A stretch of DNA of 64,000 nt from Apostichopus japonicus. Lineage: Eukaryota; Echinodermata; Holothuroidea; Aspidochirotida; Stichopodidae. Position numbers and translations under genes: made by a program. The DNA is taken from positions 13,882,501 to 13,946,500 of the forward strand of contig NC_092562.1 of NCBI RefSeq assembly GCF_037975245.1, given 5' to 3'. Below the pieces are notes generated by a model. The model was not told the origin of the DNA, did no database searches, and saw only the letters and a program-made list of their open reading frames with translations. Positions within the stretch are counted from its first letter, which is position 1. Each line of letters begins with the position of its first letter. This document shows positions 27,600-38,305 of this stretch, one piece after another.

Positions 27600-30500
27600 C
27601 GTTTTGTACCCCACAAGCTACACTGGTACTAATATAATCTTAAGTCCTATGATGCAAATTATCAATTTACTATACAGATATCCATGGTAAATTCTTTGAA
27701 TTCATATTGAAGGATTTCCATTGTTTGTTAGGTAGAAGGATTTAGTTCTTGTTAAGTTCTTGAGAGACAAATTGTAATTTTACTGTCTGTACCTCACAAG
27801 GTATCCTGGCACTCATACCACATGACCAGAGTACAGTACGACAAATTGTAATTTAACTGTCTGTACCCCACAAGGTATCCTGGCACTCATACCACATGAC
27901 CAGAGTACAGTACAACAAATTGTAATTTAACTGTCTGTACCCCACAAGGTAACCTGGCACTCATACCACATGACCAGAGTACAGTACGACAAATTGTAAT
28001 TTAACTGTCTCTACCCCACAAGGTATCCTGGCACTCATACAACATGACCAGAGTACAGTATCAACAAGTTAATATTTATTATCCAGTATATGAAGCACTG
28101 TAAAAAATATTGTTGGCTACTCATAGCAATGAAGGCATCTACTTTAGGCTGCCATTTAGATGCATTAAGGTATGTTTATATTACATTTAAGTTCTGTACC
28201 CCACAAGCTACACTTGTACTCATATAATCTTAAGTCCTACAATGCGAATAAAAATTTTACTGTACAGATAACCGCTGTCAATTAATGAATTCATATCAAG
28301 GAATATCCATTGTTTGCTAGGTAGAAGGATTTAGTTCTTGTTAAGTTCTTGAGAGACAAATTTTAATTTAATTTAAATGTCTGTACCCAACAAGGTATAC
28401 TGGTACTCATACCATATTACCAGAATACAGTATCAATAGGTGAATTTTCATATTCCAGTAGAAAACCAAGGTCAAAGTTATTGTTTGGCCTCTAATAGCA
28501 ATGAAGGCATCTACTTTAGGCTGCCACTTAGATGCATTGAAGTACATTTATATCACATTTAAGTTCTGTACCCCACAAGCTACACTGGTACTCATATAAT
28601 ATTAGGTCTTACAATGGGAATGATAAGTATTTTTTGGTATAGATTATCTCTGTCAATTACATGAATTTATATTGAAGAATTTTCATTGTTTGCTAGGTAG
28701 ATGGATTTAGTTCTAATTAAGTTCTTGAGAGACAAATTTTAATTAAATTTAACTGTCTGTACCCCACAAGGTATCCTGGCACTCATACAACATGACCAGA
28801 ATACAGCATCAATAGGTGAATTTTCATATTACAGTATAAAACCAGGGTCAAAGTTATTGTTTGGGTTCTCAATGGAGGCATCTATTCTAGCTGCCACTTA
28901 GATGCATTAAGGTGTATTTATATCACATTTAAGTTCTGTACCCCACAAGCTACACTGGTACTCATATAATATTAGGTCCTACAATGCGAATGATAAGTAT
29001 TTTCTGTATAGATTATCGCTGTCAATTTGATGAATACATATCAAGGAATATCCATAGTTTGCTAGGTAGATGGATTTAGTTCTTGTTTAGTTCTTGAAAG
29101 ACAAATTGTAATTTAACTGTCTGTACCCCACAAGGTATATTGGCACTCATACCACATGACCAGAGTACAGTACGACAAATTGTAATTTAACTGTCTGTAC
29201 CCCACAAGGTATCCTGGCACTCATACCACATGACCAGAGTACAGTACAACAAATTGTAATTTAACTGTCTGTACCCCACAAGGTATCCTGGCACTCATAC
29301 CACATAACCAGAGTACAGTATCAACAAGTTAATATTTATTATCCAGTATATAAAGCACTGTAAAAATTATTGTTGGCTACTCATAGCAATGAAGGTATCT
29401 ACTTTAGGTTGCAATTTAGATGCATTAAGGTATATTTATTTTACATTTAAGTTCTGTACCCCACAAGCTACACTTGTACTCATATAATCATAAGTCCTAC
29501 AATGCGAATAAAAGTTTTACTGTACAGATAACCATGGTAAATTCTTTGAATTTATATTGAAGAATTTATATTGCTTGCTAGGTAGAAGGATTAAGTTTTT
29601 GTTATTAGTTCTTGAGAGACAAATATTAATTAAATTTAACTCTCTGTACCCCACAAGGTATCCTGGCACTCATACCACATAACCAGAGTACAGTATCAAC
29701 AAGTTAATATTTATTATCCACCATATAAAGCACTGTAAAAAATATTGTTGGCTACTCATAGCAATTGAGAAATCTACTTTAGGCTGCCATTTAGATGCAT
29801 TAAGGTATATTTATATTACATTAAAGTTCTGTACCCCACAAGCTACACTTGTACTCATATAATCTTAAGTGCTACAATGCGAATAAAAATTTTACTGTAC
29901 AGATTACCACGGTCAATCGATGAATTCATATCAAGAAATATCCATTGTTTGCTAGGTAGAAGGATTTAGTTCTTGTTAAGTTCTTGAGAGACAAATTTTA
30001 ATTAAATTTAACTGTCTGTACCCCACAAGGTATCCTGGCACTCATACAACATGACCAGAATACAGCATCAATAGGTGAATTTTCATATTCCAGTATAAAA
30101 CCAAGGTCAAAGTTATTGATTAACTTCTAACAGAAACGAAGGCATCTACTTTAGGCTCCCACTTAGATGCATTAAGGTATACTTATATCACATTTTAATT
30201 TTGTACCTCACAAGCTACACTTGTACTCATATAATCTTCTGTCCTACAATGAAATTAATACATTTACTGTACAGATTACCACTGTCAATTAGGTGAATTC
30301 ATATCAAGAAATTTCCATTGTTTGCTAGGTAGAAGGATTTAGTTCTTATGAGCCAAATTGAAGTTTTATTTCACTTCCTCTACGCCACAAGGTATCCTGG
30401 CACTCATACAACATGGCCAGCATACAGCATCAATTGGTGAATTTTCCTTATCCAGTATACAGCAACTGTCGAAGTTATTGTTGGCTTCTAATAGCAATGA

Positions 30501-30620
30501 AGGCATCTACTTTAGGCTGCAACAAGGATGCATTAAGGTGCATTTATATCACATTTAAGTTCTGTACCCCACAAGCTACACTGGTACTCGTATAATATTT
30601 AGGTCCTAGAATGCGAATGG
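27600..30620. repeat. Diverged right edge of the array
   Basis: The ~188-bp spacing and boxes persist here, but substitutions and small indels are much denser than in the interior. Examples are agttattgatta, ccaccatataaag and tacgccacaagg. The last clear box is near 30,567 and similarity stops at about 30,620. Decay toward an array boundary is typical of tandem satellites, because edge copies are not homogenised by exchange. Confidence 0.75.
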
Positions 30621-31020
30621 TAAGAAACATGACTCAACAATATACAGTTGCGTGTGATAGTAATGAGGTAATCTCCTTCCAGGCTACACAGTAAAGGTTA
30701 ATCTCATTTACTTGAAGGGATCAATATATCCTAGCTTACCTGGTAGCTCCTAACTTTTATACCTTTATTTGTTTAGATTCTTATGGTTTTCATTCCCTGA
30801 TCCGTAATATAAAGCAAGAGATGTAGTGTAACCTTGAACTTAATTAGTTTTTGTTTACACCACAATCATCATATATGTTTTGTTCATGGTACAGCTTAAA
30901 ACCCTTTCTTGTATATTCAGTTGAGCTACAGCAAATCAGGATTAAATAACACCACACAATACAACACGATCCTTAAAAGCGTCATTTATTTAATTAACTG
31001 TCCAATTAATTAAGGAATAA
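30621..31020. other. No gene seen; unique flank of the array
   Basis: About 400 bases of AT-rich sequence with no monomer boxes, no substantial ORF and no recognisable mobile element. Confidence 0.6.
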
Positions 31021-31044
31021 TTAAAACACTAATGTGTATGCTAG

Positions 31045-31150
31045 CCACCATTGTTCCTCACAAGGTATCTTCATCCTCACTGTTACCCCTAAGGTATCCT
31101 CACACTCATTGCTGTTCCTCACAAGGTGTTCCCCATAAGGTATTAAGTGT
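31045..31150. repeat. Decayed relic of the array box
   Basis: Three short segments (cctcacaaggtatctt, cccctaaggtatcctcacactcatt, cctcacaaggtgttcc) resemble the array core ccccacaaggtatcctggcactcat but sit only 30-45 bases apart, about 430 bases beyond the array edge. They look like an old outlying copy. Convergence of a short word is possible. Confidence 0.5.
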
Positions 31151-31160
31151 GGGTATGTAT

Positions 31161-31193
31161 GTGTGCGTGTGTGTGTGTGTGTGTGTGTATGTG
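31161..31193. repeat. (GT)n microsatellite
   Basis: A run of GT dinucleotides with a few interruptions (gtgtgcgtgtgtgtg and so on). It explains the His-Thr-rich minus-strand ORF and the Val-Cys-rich plus-strand ORF here, neither of which is a gene. Confidence 0.9.
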
Positions 31194-31307
31194 ACGCTTG
31201 GCTTGTGTACACGATATCTCAATAAGGAAATGATGTATCATGATCAAACTTGTTGGGTGGATAGCCCATAGTAAGAGGAAGATCCCTATTGTTTTTGGTG
31301 CCCGCAA

Positions 31308-32827
31308 AGGTCACCAAAGGTCAGTTAGATGCCAAAAACCAATATATTAAAAACAGCAATAACTCCCATTGACAGGGTTCGACATGGTTGATATTTTGGG
31401 AGTAGTTGTGAATGGGGTAAGGGATCGTTTGCAAACATAACGGTAATGTGATCGAAGGTCAACAAAGGTCAATTAATGATAAAAAAAACTAGTATTTTTG
31501 CGATAACTTGAGAACGAAATATCCGTTAGGGTTGGGAGTTGCTTCAATGTTATCCAATTGTCGACCCGCATCTGGGTGACCCTTGACCTCAATTTGACCT
31601 CTGGTGACCTTTACGTGTTTTTGTGGATTTTTACAGTTTTGATGCTATTTTCAGATGTCAAAGGTACCTTCTGATCATAAATGTCAATAGGTTGACCCTG
31701 TGTGACCTTTATGTGCGAAGTTATATGGGGTCAAAGTTTTTCGGTCAGAGTTAGGATGGTTGTACAGACTTGTCGTTTTGTTTTTTGGAATCAGGAGATT
31801 AAACTACATCTGAAACCAAGGTCAAAAGGTCAAAGGTCAAATTAGAAAAAATGTGCTAATTTTGGGAGGAAACGAGCAAAAAAGAAAATGTTTGGTTTTG
31901 ATGCTAGATTTGGATATCAAAGGTACCTTCCGATCAAAAATGTCAATTGGTTGACACCCGTGTGACCTTCGTGTGCGAAGTTATACGAGGTCAAAGTTAA
32001 TTTTCAGACATTTAATGCAACAACTCTCAGTTCCAAGGTGTGACATGGTTGATATTTTTGGACAAGTTGCAAATGGTATAGGGGAATATTTTCAAACTTA
32101 ACGGTTATGTGATCTGAGGTCACCAAAGGTCAATTAATGTTAAAAAAGTAGTATTTTGGGGGTAGAAAATGGGCAAAGAAAAAAATGTTGAATTTGTATA
32201 GTTTGATGCTCTATTTAGGTCTCATCCATCAAAAATGTCAATAAGTTGACCCAAGGTGACCTTTGTATGTTAAGTTATATTAGGTCAAAGTTAATTTTCA
32301 GACATTTAGTGTAATAACTCCCAGTGCCAAGGTGTTACACAGTTGATATTTTGAGACAAGTTGCAAATGGTATAGGGGAATATTTTCAAACTTAACGGTC
32401 ATGTGATCCGAGGTCACCAAAGGTCAATTAATGATAAAAAAACTAGTATTTTTGCGATAACTTGAGAACAAATTGTCCGTTAGGGTTGGGAGTTGCTTCA
32501 ATGTAATCCAATTGTCGACCCGCATCTGGGTGACCCTTGACCTCAATTTGACCTCTGGTGACCTTTTCGTGTTTTGTGGATTTTTACAGTTTCGATGCTA
32601 TTTTCAGATGTTAAAGGTACCTTCTGATCATAAATGTCAATAGGTTGACCCCCGTGTGACCTTCGTTTTGCGAAGTTATATGAGGTCAAAGTTAATTTTC
32701 AGACATTTGATGCAATAACTCCCAGTTCCAAGGTGTGACAAGGTTGATATTTTTGGAGTAGTTTCAAATGGTATAGGGGAATATTTTCAAACTTAACGGT
32801 CATGTGACCCGAGGTCACCAAAGGTCA
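31308..32827 (+). promoter_or_regulatory. Five DR4-type AGGTCA direct repeats
   Basis: The pattern AGGTCA, four bases, AGGTCA is exact at 31,308-31,323, 31,456-31,471, 32,117-32,132, 32,411-32,426 and 32,812-32,827. The spacer is CCAA, or ACAA in the second. A sixth copy near 33,105 has lost its second half-site. DR4 is the classical binding format of thyroid-hormone-receptor and LXR-type nuclear receptors with RXR. The sites lie inside a repeat family, so receptor binding is inference. Confidence 0.5.
31819..31839 (+). promoter_or_regulatory. Triple AGGTCA site (DR2 plus DR1)
   Basis: AGGTCA occurs at 31,819, 31,827 and 31,834, so the three half-sites are spaced by two and then one base. 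DR1 and DR2 are formats used by RXR, HNF4, COUP-TF and RAR-type receptors. Binding is not shown, and the site is in the same repetitive block as the DR4 elements. Confidence 0.4.
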
Positions 32828-33302
32828 ATTAATGATAAAAAACTAGTATTTTGGGGGGAGAAAATGGGCAAAGAAAAAATGTTTGAATTTTTACAGTCAT
32901 GCTCTATTTAGGTCTCACCGATGAAAAATGTCAATTGGTTGACCTCCGGGTGACCTTTGTGTGGGAAGTTATGTGTACAAGTTCAAAGTTAATTTTTAGA
33001 TATTTAATGCAATTAAATCTCAATGCCAAGGTGTGACATGGTTGATATTTTGGGACAAGTTGTGAATGGGGTGGTGGAACATTTTGAAACTTAAAGGTCA
33101 TGTCATCTGAGGTCACCAATGTTATCATATCTGTTGACACGCTTGTAGGTCCCTTATATTTCTTACATTTTCGACGCCATATTTAGATCTCAAAAGTGCC
33201 TATTGATCAAAAATCCGATCACATTTTGTGATCACAAAAGTGTTTGCTATAGTGTTGGTTACTTTATGGGAACATGTAGGACCACAATAACTTGGACTAT
33301 TT

Positions 33303-33377
33303 GAGCCCAATCTTGCTTGATAATATTATGTGTATTATCATATACCCCAAGCAAGGAACCACAGTGCCCTTGGGCTC
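33303..33377. repeat. Foldback (inverted-repeat) element
   Basis: Outer arms are gagcccaa (33,303-33,310) and ttgggctc (33,370-33,377). Inner arms are cttgcttg/caagcaag and gataata/tattatc, so the DNA or its RNA could fold into a long interrupted hairpin around 33,326-33,332. No target-site duplication was recognised. It could be a small MITE or a structured RNA segment. Confidence 0.5.
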
Positions 33378-35750
33378 TTGTTTTTATTGTCATCTATGAG
33401 GGTAGTCCTGCTCAGTGCAGAAGCACTGCTTTCCAGAAGAGCTCTTAGAGGGCTATTAACAGTCTATGAGCAAAGTACTTCCCAAATATCAACAGTTATC
33501 TCATGCTATTGATCTTCTCTGCTCAAGTTACTTTGCACCGCTCTATTACTACATTGGCACAACGAGAGGGAATATTGTTCAGTTTTACTGTGCATATTAC
33601 TATCAGCCGAAAGCTCTTGAGGTATTGAGTGAAACGCTGCTCATCTCATTTATACATGGAGTGCCAGTGAATTCATACAAGAGGGAGAATAAATCATTTA
33701 CATTGCAATGCCGATATTGTTCTTATTATAAAAATCATTACAACCAACATCAACAGTTTACATTGTAAACAGTGTCACTTACATGTCTAAGAGTAAAAGG
33801 GTTTTACCTTTAATTAGGGTTTCCTTCATCTCACTGTTATAGTTACTCTTGAAATTCACCTTTGACATCTAACCGACGACATTGTTTATAATTCTGCATC
33901 AATATCGTCGCTTTAAGAAGAATTACAATCTCTTCAGACAGAAATCCACAGCGATCACTATTTGTGTTGCAATACGTTCCATCATCAAAATATTCAAAGC
34001 TAATTTTCTGTGGACTCGTTCTTTGTGCAATTATCCCCCGTTTTCAACCCTAATATCTTTATTTGAATAATTTATAATTCATTGGATTTCTTTATAAGGC
34101 TTAAAAAATATGATTGAAATCCAATAGAAGACCTTAATTATTCCGAGTCATTTTTATATGTGAACATTTAATGTGACACTGTCAAAAAGTTAATTCATTT
34201 TATTTTGCATCAAAGACAGTAAACCATTCGATAACAATAGTTCTGAAACTCGCAAATGTGAATGTGGACAATACTGAAGTTCACTTCAGCTTTGTTTTTA
34301 TTGAAAGATTGTCACACTTTGACCCTTCGTGACGTTAAACAAACCCAGACATACTTGACTTCGAAGAAAACTGCAGGTTTCGTGTAATCAGGATTAAGGT
34401 GTACTTACATAACACGTATGAATTTATAGAGGTTCTACTTTCCTAGCTATTGGAAGTTACAAACTTGCCAGAGTTCAGTAGGGTGTTACTTAGTAACCAA
34501 TGTGGATCAATGTGCCAAATATGAGCCCATGCAAACGTCACTTTGGGGTTATAGTCTTTGTAAAGCCGTCGACTTCAACTGACATTCGATTGCTACAGAT
34601 AGGGTTATCCTGTTCGCTCACGTGGAACCACACACAGAACATTAAGTTAAACCAACGTGTGCATATTTTGAGTTATATTCTTTACAAGCCAAAGTGCCAT
34701 GACCACACACATCTATGCTTACACATGTACACGGATTTACCAACGCATAGATTCCAAATTGCCCTTGGCAGAGGAATGGTAAGCTGGGGGTCGCGTGTGT
34801 GGTTAGGAGTTTGGTTTGGAGTTGAAGAGGGAAAGGGCAGGATGAAGATGAGCAATGAACAATGAGTAACTGTGAAATGATGATACAAATGTAAGATCGT
34901 TGGACATTACTTTAAGTGGATCATCACATTATCTGCCAACTTTGGTGGACTGTAAACCGAAGAATAAAGCACAAATAAACACATGCTTATCACATTAATA
35001 TTTCATGTTCTATATTCCACAGTATTTGACAGTAACGGGATGAAGCTTCGTAAAAATGACTTATCACTACATTAATACCACTGAAACATTAACCATTTAC
35101 ATAAAGAAAAATAGATATTATCTTAAATGTTTAATGTAATAAATATACAACATTGGAAACCATTGAATTGACACAACTACCATACAAATAATATTTACAT
35201 ATTGAAATACAAGAAAAAAAGGCTAAAACGGTTGCATGCTGGCACAAACTTGGAACAATAACCACTTAAATGGTAGTTTCAGGTTTTATGGGTAATGCTG
35301 AGTGCATGAGTAGGACCTTACAGTTGGTAAGTGGGTTTGTGGGTGTGTGTGTACAGAATGCAAGCAGAAGCACAACAGCTAATGTGTAAGGTAATGACAC
35401 AGGGTCACCATCATTTGGTCTTCCATCTTCGATTTATAAACATAAGAAGTAAAGATTATAAATATTAAGAAGTTAACATACAGTAAGTGTTAAAAGTAGA
35501 TCATTGTACAGATTTAATGGGGAGATCGACCAATAACAGGTTTAAAAATCTGAGGGGGACAAACATGAAATTAACTTTCATGACCATATTCCAAATTTCT
35601 TCAGATGCACTCATGATTACTTGAGCAATGATCTTTGTTAGGTTTCTTCATCTTTAGGTCTTTATTTTGATTCATCTCCTGGTGTTTGTGCTTGTACTTT
35701 TATTTACCATGAATGCAATTGCTTATATTGGTTTTGTCAACTAATTTAAT
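33378..35750. other. No supported gene; intergenic sequence
   Basis: Short ORFs occur, for example 100 codons at 33,466 and 121 codons at 34,500 on the plus strand. None shows a recognisable domain, convincing splice context or coding-like composition. No repeat array or mobile element was identified. Confidence 0.5.
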
Positions 35751-35754
35751 CATT

Positions 35755-36690
35755 CTCCTCACATAATGGACTTGATTAGGTTCCTTCTTCTGGTGTTTGG
35801 TACCTTCATTCCTATGGAACCTTCTGGTTATTTCTTTTGTTCTTGTCCCTATTGCCCGTTCCGGTTCTTTTTAACTTTTGGTCATACTATGAATCCTTCT
35901 CCTCATCTCCTGGACTTTATTTAGTTCCTTCGTCTGTGTTTGCTACCCTCATCCCTTTTGGCTGTTCCGTTTCTTTCTAATGTTTGGTCATATCATGAAT
36001 CATTCTCCTCATCTCCTGGACTTTATTTAGTTACTTTGTCTGTGTTTTGTTCCCTCATCCCTTTTGGCCATTCCGGTTCTTTCTAATGTTTGGTCATATT
36101 ATGAATCATTCTCCTCATCTCCTGGACTTTACTTAGTTCCTTCGTCTGTGTTTGCTACCCTCATCCCTTTTGGCCATTCCGGTTTTTTCTAATGTTTAGT
36201 CATATTATGAATCATTCTTCTCATCTCCTGGACTTTATTCATTTCCTTCGTCTGTGTTTTGTACCCTCATCCCTTTTGGTCATTCTGGTTCTCTCTAATG
36301 TTTAGTCATATTATTAATCATTCTTCTCATCTCCTGGACTTTATTTAGTTCCTTCGTCTGTGTTTGCTACCCTCATCCCTTTTGGTCATTCTGGTTCTCT
36401 CTAATGTTTAGTCATATTATTAATCATTCTCCTCATCTCCTGGACTTTATTTAGTTCCTTCGTCTGTGTTTGTTACCCTCATCCCTTTTGGCCATTTCGG
36501 TTCTTTCTAATGTTTAGTCATATTATTAATCATTCTCCTCATCTCCTGGACTTTATTTAGTTCATTCGTCTGTGTTTGCTACCCTCATCCCTTTTGGTCA
36601 TTCTGGTTCTCTCTAATGTTTAGTCATATCATGAATCATTCTTCTCATCTCCTGGACTTTACTTAATTCTTTCTTCTGGTGTTTGATGAC
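35755..36690. repeat. 106-bp tandem repeat, about eight copies
   Basis: The landmark ctaatgttt[ag]gtcatat recurs at 35,977, 36,083, 36,189, 36,295, 36,401, 36,507 and 36,613, exactly 106 bases apart, with a more diverged copy before 35,977. The rightmost copy lies inside the last coding exon of the minus-strand coiled-coil gene, and the others lie downstream of its stop. The period is not a multiple of three, so the array cannot extend the protein as a periodic repeat. On the minus strand most copies contain AATAAA. Confidence 0.9.
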
Positions 36691-36750
36691 TTCATCTTTC
36701 TCTTTCCCTGCAGTCTCCATCTGTTTGTATTTACCCTGAACTTCTTTGAG
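36613..36750 (-). CDS. Coiled-coil gene, terminal exon with stop codon
   Basis: 46 codons including the stop, starting LKEVQGKYKQMETAGK and ending in TKH and TAG. The final ~25 codons are the most intact copy of the 106-bp tandem repeat that fills the region downstream. The 3' UTR would run into that array. Confidence 0.6.
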   Translation of the reverse strand, partial: LKEVQGKYKQMETAGKEKDEVIKHQKKELSKVQEMRRMIHDMTKH

Positions 36751-37237
36751 CTGTAAATAGTAAAACAACAGAGTTATTTATTCCCCTACATCTAACACCA
36801 AAACTGTGGTAACATTTAAGGACTGATCAAATCTGTTGTCATAAGCTTAATTCCAAACACTTACCTCTGCAGTGGTCATTTACTGCTGGTGATATCAAAA
36901 CTTGAACACTCACTTGTAACATTGTCTCAAATTTTTTATACATCTTTTCATTAAGCCAGTGGATTTGCTAGACTAGCAGACAGCTGTTCTAGCTCTAGAG
37001 CTGGGAGGGGGAAGGGGGGAGTGGATGGTGAGAAGGAGGTATACCTGCTGCTTCAAATCTTCAATATTTTCCTGTGATTTCTCCTGTTTCTTCTCCAGTT
37101 GTTCGTTCATCCTCTCAAGACAATCTTTGTCCTTTGCTAACTGTTTCGTCTTCTCCACCGCAGCTTGAAGTTCTAAATCTTGTTCGTTGGCTTTCTTTTC
37201 TTTTCTGCGAATCTGTTCCTCAAAGTTAGTGGTTGCT
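36613..37237 (-). CDS. Coiled-coil protein, last two exons (partial gene)
   Basis: Two minus-strand exons join in frame: 37,237-37,045 and 36,750-36,613. The joined part encodes about 110 residues, almost entirely charged heptad-like sequence rich in Glu, Lys and Gln, with no domain beyond coiled coil. The upstream exon follows a pyrimidine-rich ttcttctgccag acceptor and ends CAG|gtatac. The downstream exon follows ctatttacag and ends in TAG after the sequence MTKH. Upstream exons are not visible and may lie in or beyond the N gap. The coding sequence is read through both junctions without a frame break. The family is not identified; a centrosomal, cytoskeletal or golgin-like protein is possible but unproven. 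Confidence 0.6.
37045..37237 (-). CDS. Coiled-coil gene, penultimate exon
   Basis: Encodes ATTNFEEQIRRKEKK through NIEDLKQQ. It begins with the last base of a split codon and ends on a codon boundary (phase 0). Acidic and basic residues alternate in a heptad-like pattern. The open frame extends past both splice sites, which is why the unspliced ORF appears longer (36,973-37,305). Confidence 0.6.
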
Positions 37238-37305
37238 CTGGCAGAAGAAAAGATATTATATATAATTTTGGGGGGTAAAGATACAGGTAATACCATATCT
37301 ACCAC

Positions 37306-37920
37306 TAGTAAGGATTATATTTGAAATGAAAAGGTGAAAGACAAGGGATGAGGCATTGACATTCGGGCTATTTACTGATTAAAAATGCCTCTGGATTACG
37401 TTGTTTGCCAGTAGAAGAAAATAGACAGTGGCATAAACATGTGGTAAAGCTGTTTAAATTAACTATGGTTTACAGGATTGGCAGAATTTCCATACATAAG
37501 CATAAACCCTGAATTAATGGTTATTATCATCAAATATTATTGAGCTGAGCTCCGAAGCAGATTCAATGTTTCTTATTCTAAATGCACTCTGAGCAGGTGG
37601 GTTTAATTGAAAAAAAAAGCTGTCGCAATCAAAGAAAGAAATTTATTTTCTGTTGCCCTTATGGCGCGAACGATTTATCGTTAAATCACTGCGACCGCCC
37701 ATATCAGCATGTTCATTACACAAATGTAACCTACATATACTCTTCCACTTTTTTTTTACCCAATTCCACAGGGGAAACATCTGAAAACATCTGTTTATTC
37801 ATTGCAATGGAAAGAAATGACACAATTGTGCAAGCTACATCAGTAGACCAAAAGAAAGATACTATTCAAGAGAAGAAACCTATCACAGGCTAGCCATGAA
37901 AGTGAAAGTAGTCCTCAAGG
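37306..37920. other. No firm gene; possible isolated exon end
   Basis: Mostly non-coding. A pyrimidine tract followed by CCACAG at about 37,770 precedes an open plus-strand stretch (GETSENICLFIAMERN and on) ending in TAG at 37,893. It could be a terminal exon of an unknown gene, but there is no partner exon, so it is not called. Confidence 0.35.
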
Positions 37921-38020
37921 NNNNNNNNNNNNNNNNNNNNNNNNNNNNNNNNNNNNNNNNNNNNNNNNNNNNNNNNNNNNNNNNNNNNNNNNNNNNNNNN
38001 NNNNNNNNNNNNNNNNNNNN
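37921..38020. other. Assembly gap (100 N)
   Basis: Exactly 100 undetermined bases, the usual placeholder for a gap of unknown size. It abuts a short tandem repeat, a likely reason the assembly broke. Order and distance across it are not guaranteed. Confidence 0.98.
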
Positions 38021-38305
38021 CTGTACTATGTTAGGGTACTGCTGTACATGTACAGGTCTGTACGTACTATGTTAGGGTGCTGCTGTACATGTACAGGTCT
38101 GTACGTACTATGTTAGGGTACTGATGTACATGTACAGGTCTGTTCATACAATGCTAGAGTACTATGTTAGGGTACTGCTGTACATTTGTACAGGTCTGTA
38201 CTATGTTACGGTACTGATGTACATGTACAGGTCTGTACGTACGATGCTACGGTACTACGGCGCATGTACAGGTCTGTTCGTACGATGCTAGAGTACTGCT
38301 GTATG
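38021..38305. repeat. ~41-bp GTAC-rich tandem repeat next to the gap
   Basis: The unit contains ctatgttagggtactgctgtacatgtacaggtctgtacg in overlapping form and repeats about every 41 bases, for example gctgtacatg at 38,041 and 38,082. There are about six copies with some variation. Each holds the palindrome gtacatgtac. Confidence 0.85.

Larger units (their letters stand above)
1..30620. repeat. Large satellite-like array built from ~188-bp monomers
   Basis: The array is continuous from the left edge to about 30,620. Every 184-192 bases there is a box starting TGTACCCCACAAG; examples are at 111, 303, 494, 679 and 863. Boxes alternate between two flavours: AGGTATCCTGG followed by cactcatacca, and AGCTACACTGG followed by tactcatataat. 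The sequence before each box is also related between flavours (attgtttgcta versus attgttggcta), so the ~376-bp dimer arose from an older ~188-bp monomer. Three dimer variants are visible: one with ctactttaggctgccac, one with ctacttaaggctgccattt, and one with caacaagttaat plus a ccgcggt segment. Short ORFs on both strands recur with the repeat and are not genes. The left end is not in the window. A centromeric or other heterochromatic role is possible but nothing shows it. Confidence 0.95.
31290..33260. repeat. GGTCA-rich repetitive block (unclassified interspersed repeat)
   Basis: A submotif running from ccaaggtgtgacatggttgatatttt through aacttaacggtcatgtgatc to aggtcaccaaaggtcaattaatg occurs about five times, starting near 31,372, 32,025, 32,319, 32,717 and 33,017. 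A second submotif (ttgcgataacttgagaac ... gttagggttgggagttgc ... gacccgcatctgggtgacc) occurs near 31,500 and again near 32,450. No ORF fits a transposase or polymerase. The block looks like a composite of a dispersed repeat family, and its class is unknown. Confidence 0.7.

Noticed and set aside
1-30620. CRISPR array
   Set aside because: The repeats are too long and variable, with no unique spacers of constant size, and the window is eukaryotic.
33466-33768. 100-codon plus-strand ORF
   Set aside because: No recognisable domain, no splice or promoter context, unremarkable composition; consistent with chance.
34500-34865. 121-codon plus-strand ORF
   Set aside because: No similarity recognised, it overlaps an antisense ORF of similar quality, and there is no supporting signal.
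37582-37893. 103-codon plus-strand ORF with an acceptor-like site inside
   Set aside because: A possible terminal exon, but no partner exon or recognisable protein; not enough to call.
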